This document shows, one piece after another, positions 61,433-64,000 of a DNA stretch of 64,000 bases (positions are counted from its first letter, which is position 1; the number at the start of each line of letters is the position of its first letter). This DNA comes from Limonium bicolor (lineage: Eukaryota; Streptophyta; Magnoliopsida; Caryophyllales; Plumbaginaceae), in NCBI GenBank assembly GCA_023374045.1, contig CM041778.1, positions 288,897,533-288,961,532 of the forward strand. The letters run 5' to 3'. The position numbers and the translations under genes are program-made. The notes beneath the pieces are model-generated. The model saw only the letters and a list, made by a program, of their open reading frames with translations. It was not told where the DNA came from and ran no database searches.

Positions 61433-63330
61433 TGAAATACCCCGTAATTAAAAATAGTGATTAATTAGGCTGATAAGTAATTTAGAGGCTTAATTAAGTG
61501 TAAATAATTATTAGGGAACAAATCCCGAAGAAAACGGATCCTTAAAATGGATTAAAAGCATTACCGAATCTTAAAGCACGCTTTTCTAGGTAACCGGGAA
61601 AACGTGTCTTTAAGCGGGTCAAATAGACTCGTAACAATTTTAGTCAACTAAATAATCATTAATAAATATTAGTGAGGCTTTAGGACCAATAAAATCAATA
61701 AAAGGAGAGATTAGTAAAAACTGTCAAAAACGACAAGTTGTGGGGTAGAAATATAATTAACACAAACTTATGTGTCCAACTTTGTAAATAAAAATTTTAA
61801 AACCCCCTAGTTGCTGTGTGCTGTCCGATTTACATATATACACACACACACACACTCTACTCTCTTATTTACAAACAAACAAAAATAATAAAAACACCCC
61901 CCTCTCTTTATTACTTTACCTCACACTCTCACAATTCTCTCTCCTACCTCATTTCCCCTCACTCACGTATTCCCTCCTCCCTCACTCTCTCTTTTCCTCT
62001 CTTCTTCAACCTCCATCGACATCCATGGAGAAATAAGAAACACTCACAAAACTACCACTTCTCTCCTTTGTAACTCTCTCCACACTCTTCCAAAAATTAT
62101 AAAAACACCACCATTGTAATCCTCTCCTCAAGAGCTACATTTTCATCTTTCCAAAATCCAAAAACAAGCATTTTCGATTTTGAGGGTATTCCCCATTTGA
62201 AGCTTCAACACCACCATTAGAAGGCCCTTGTTCTCCTTGTTCTTCTAAGGTAAAAATCTTCTTGAAAACTCCATCTTTTCCTAGCTTTATGGGCAAAACG
62301 AAAATCTAGCTAAACTCTTGTTTGCCCCTCTTGTACCCAGCCGATTTTGGCTCCTTTGGAAGGTGGGGAACCTTGTTCTTGAGCTGCTCCAAGTACTTCA
62401 TAAACCCTTGGAAGGTAATGAGATTCCTAAACCCTAGAAATTTGATTAGAGCTTATATAATGCTTAGGGTGAGTTTAGTATTAAAATTGTGAATGTGAAT
62501 GGGTGGTAGATTAGATTGTGGAGTGCTGTAACCGTTGAGAGAGGAGGAAGAAGAAACAAGAAGAGGAAGAAAATCTAGAAGGAAAACAAGGTAAGAATAC
62601 TCATTGTGTAGCTTGGTAGATATTTGTATATGTAACAGATTTTTAGTAATGAAAATTGGTATTGTAAAATATAATGCATTAGTAGTATAATGTGTAAGAG
62701 AATATAAGTATTTTGAAGCTTTAAAAGATGTGTAAAACTTGTTGAAAACAGATTGGGAATTAGTGTTTGAGTGCAGGATTTTTATGAGTGTTTTAGTATC
62801 GGTATTTGGATATGGGAGCTTGTATATTGATGTTATTGTAACAGGTGAGATAAGTATTGAAATGTGAACTAAACCATGTGGTGAGTGTATAGAAATACAA
62901 GAGAGACTATGGCAAAATTTGCCTAGGATTAGAACACTTAGAGAATTAAACTAGGTGACTAAGGTGAGTGTGTAACAGATTTTGATTTAAATAGATAGAG
63001 GGTAAGTTGAGAGAGATAGATAATGGATTTTAATGTATTAGAGGTGTTAGAAATGACATTAGAAGAGGGAGTTGTAGAAGGGGAGTGTTAGTATCAAAAT
63101 CTGTAGCAAAAGTGACTAAGGAAGGAGATAATATGAGTGCTGAAATGGAAATGTAGGAGACAAAGGGTGAATTGGGATAGAGAAAAGGGTGATGAGTTAG
63201 TAGATGAGTTAAGGAGTGTTTAGGGTGCCTAAGCATGTAGGAAACTTGGGAAAATGATTAGGAAAAGATTGGATGTGAATTGAGAAGGATTTGGAGTTCA
63301 AAAGGAGCAATTAAAAATAAGTACTGGGCT

Positions 63331-63651
63331 GGACCGACCCTAGGGCCGACCCTAGCAGGGTCGGTCGACCCGAAAATCTGTAACCTCGGAAGCTTCTGCA
63401 TCCGACCGACCCAGTGGGCCGACCCTGCCTGGGTCGGTCGAGTGGGAATTTTTGGTCGGAAATGTTTCTGCATCCGACCGACCCAGGGGACCGACCCTGC
63501 CTGGGTCGGTCGAGTAGAAACGTTAGTTGGATTCTTCTGTAACGACCGACCCAATGGACCGACCCTGGCTGGGTCGGTCGACTGGAATTTCTGTAAACGA
63601 AGTCTCTGCACCCGACCGACCCATGGGTCCGACCCAGGGTGGGTCGGTCGG
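63331..63651 (+). repeat. ACCGAC/GTCGGT palindrome array in LTR C
   Basis: Five hairpin-forming units about 70 bp apart, mostly CCGACCGACCCA ... TGGGTCGGTCG, stems up to 11 bp, with at least ten RCCGAC cores on the two strands. Several units are preceded by a TTCTGCA or TCTGTAA phrase. Confidence 0.9.
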
Positions 63652-63679
63652 GTCAATCAAAAAAAAAAAAAGTATTATA

Positions 63680-63732
63680 ATTATATGTATATATATAATA
63701 TATATATATATATATACATATATATATGTATG
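63680..63732 (+). repeat. TA microsatellite in LTR C
   Basis: TATATATA and CATATATA runs directly after the palindrome array and a run of A, the same order as in element B. Confidence 0.85.
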
Positions 63733-64000
63733 AAACCATGGACAAGTAAGGAAAGTAAGAAAAATGAGATATAAGTGAAGGAATGTAAAGTAGTAAGTAT
63801 GGATTAGTAAACACAAAGTAGTTGAGTTAAATTAATGATAGTTATTAATCATTCATGTATATATAATAGGGTTTGATTTGTGACACCGAAGGACGTTTGG
63901 AATCACGTACAACGGTGAACGGTATGGATTCCTCATGCCCCGTATGCTATCTTGGTTACTCTGATTTGTGTGTTGTGTGCTAATTGATCACCAAATAAGA

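Larger units (their letters stand above)
61433..64000 (+). repeat. Element C, LTR left part (cut by window end)
   Basis: It opens TGAAATACCCCG with no PPT before it: a 5' or solo LTR of a third LARD-like family. It has AGCACGCTTTTC ... GGGAAAACGTG (61576-61606), an AC microsatellite (61841-61855), a C/T-rich leader (61910-62010), AAGGTAA at 62248, 62412 and 62588, and a strong ACCGAC array at 63331-63651 followed by a TA microsatellite. No gene. Confidence 0.75.

Noticed and set aside
63258..63774. Overlapping open frames on both strands through the palindrome array of C, encoding a repeated RPTQAG-type peptide
   Set aside because: The array is palindromic and CG-rich, so both strands lack stops. 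There is no start context or known domain. A DNA-level repeat explains it.

Overview
The window looks like repeat-dense DNA from a large flowering-plant genome, probably a eudicot. I cannot name the species. I find no convincing host protein gene, rRNA, tRNA, CRISPR array or bacterial-type signal. Almost everything recognisable is LTR retrotransposon, nested several layers deep, and every element I can orient lies on the + strand.

Layout. (1) 1-3355 is the 3' part of a Ty1/copia element (pol, PPT, 3' LTR). It abuts the gag of a second, older copia element (3356 to about 7485). (2) 7486-8722 is AT-rich DNA with no gene. (3) 8723-28943 is an LTR beginning TGAAATACCCC (element D). It is split at 10023/28364 by a Sirevirus-like copia element (E, 10024-28363, TSD ATATT). 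The gag of E is itself split by an Athila-like Ty3/gypsy element (F, 10737-20098, TSD CTATC). (4) From 28944 to the end runs a second TGAAATACCCC-type LTR (G). It is interrupted by two very large non-coding elements, A (30492-44510, TSD ATGCA) and B (45046-58572, TSD CCTAA), and by the start of a third, C (61433 to beyond the window).

A and B fit the definition of LARDs (large retrotransposon derivatives). Their LTRs are 4.1-4.6 kb, they have an iMet-type primer-binding site and a polypurine tract, and their interiors of 4.9-5.2 kb have no recognisable gag or pol. They would depend on proteins from another element. The interiors and LTRs still carry conserved modules: a hairpin next to the PPT, a second internal hairpin-PPT copy, a block of about 94 bp nearly identical between A and B, arrays of ACCGAC/GTCGGT palindromes, and AAGGTAA motifs at regular spacing ahead of an acceptor-like CAG/GT site.

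F keeps a full-length gag but has no protease, RT or integrase. In their place is an acidic reading frame with five copies of a (Y/F)IL motif. E carries gag, pol and an env-position ORF, all broken, with nonsense codons mostly of the C-to-T type. E (copia) and F (gypsy) share two things despite belonging to different superfamilies: a related accessory ORF, and a related non-coding block of about 350 bp. I consider this shared cassette, the two-PPT LARD architecture and the 94-bp block the best leads. All family names rest on motif recognition by eye; percent differences are hand counts.
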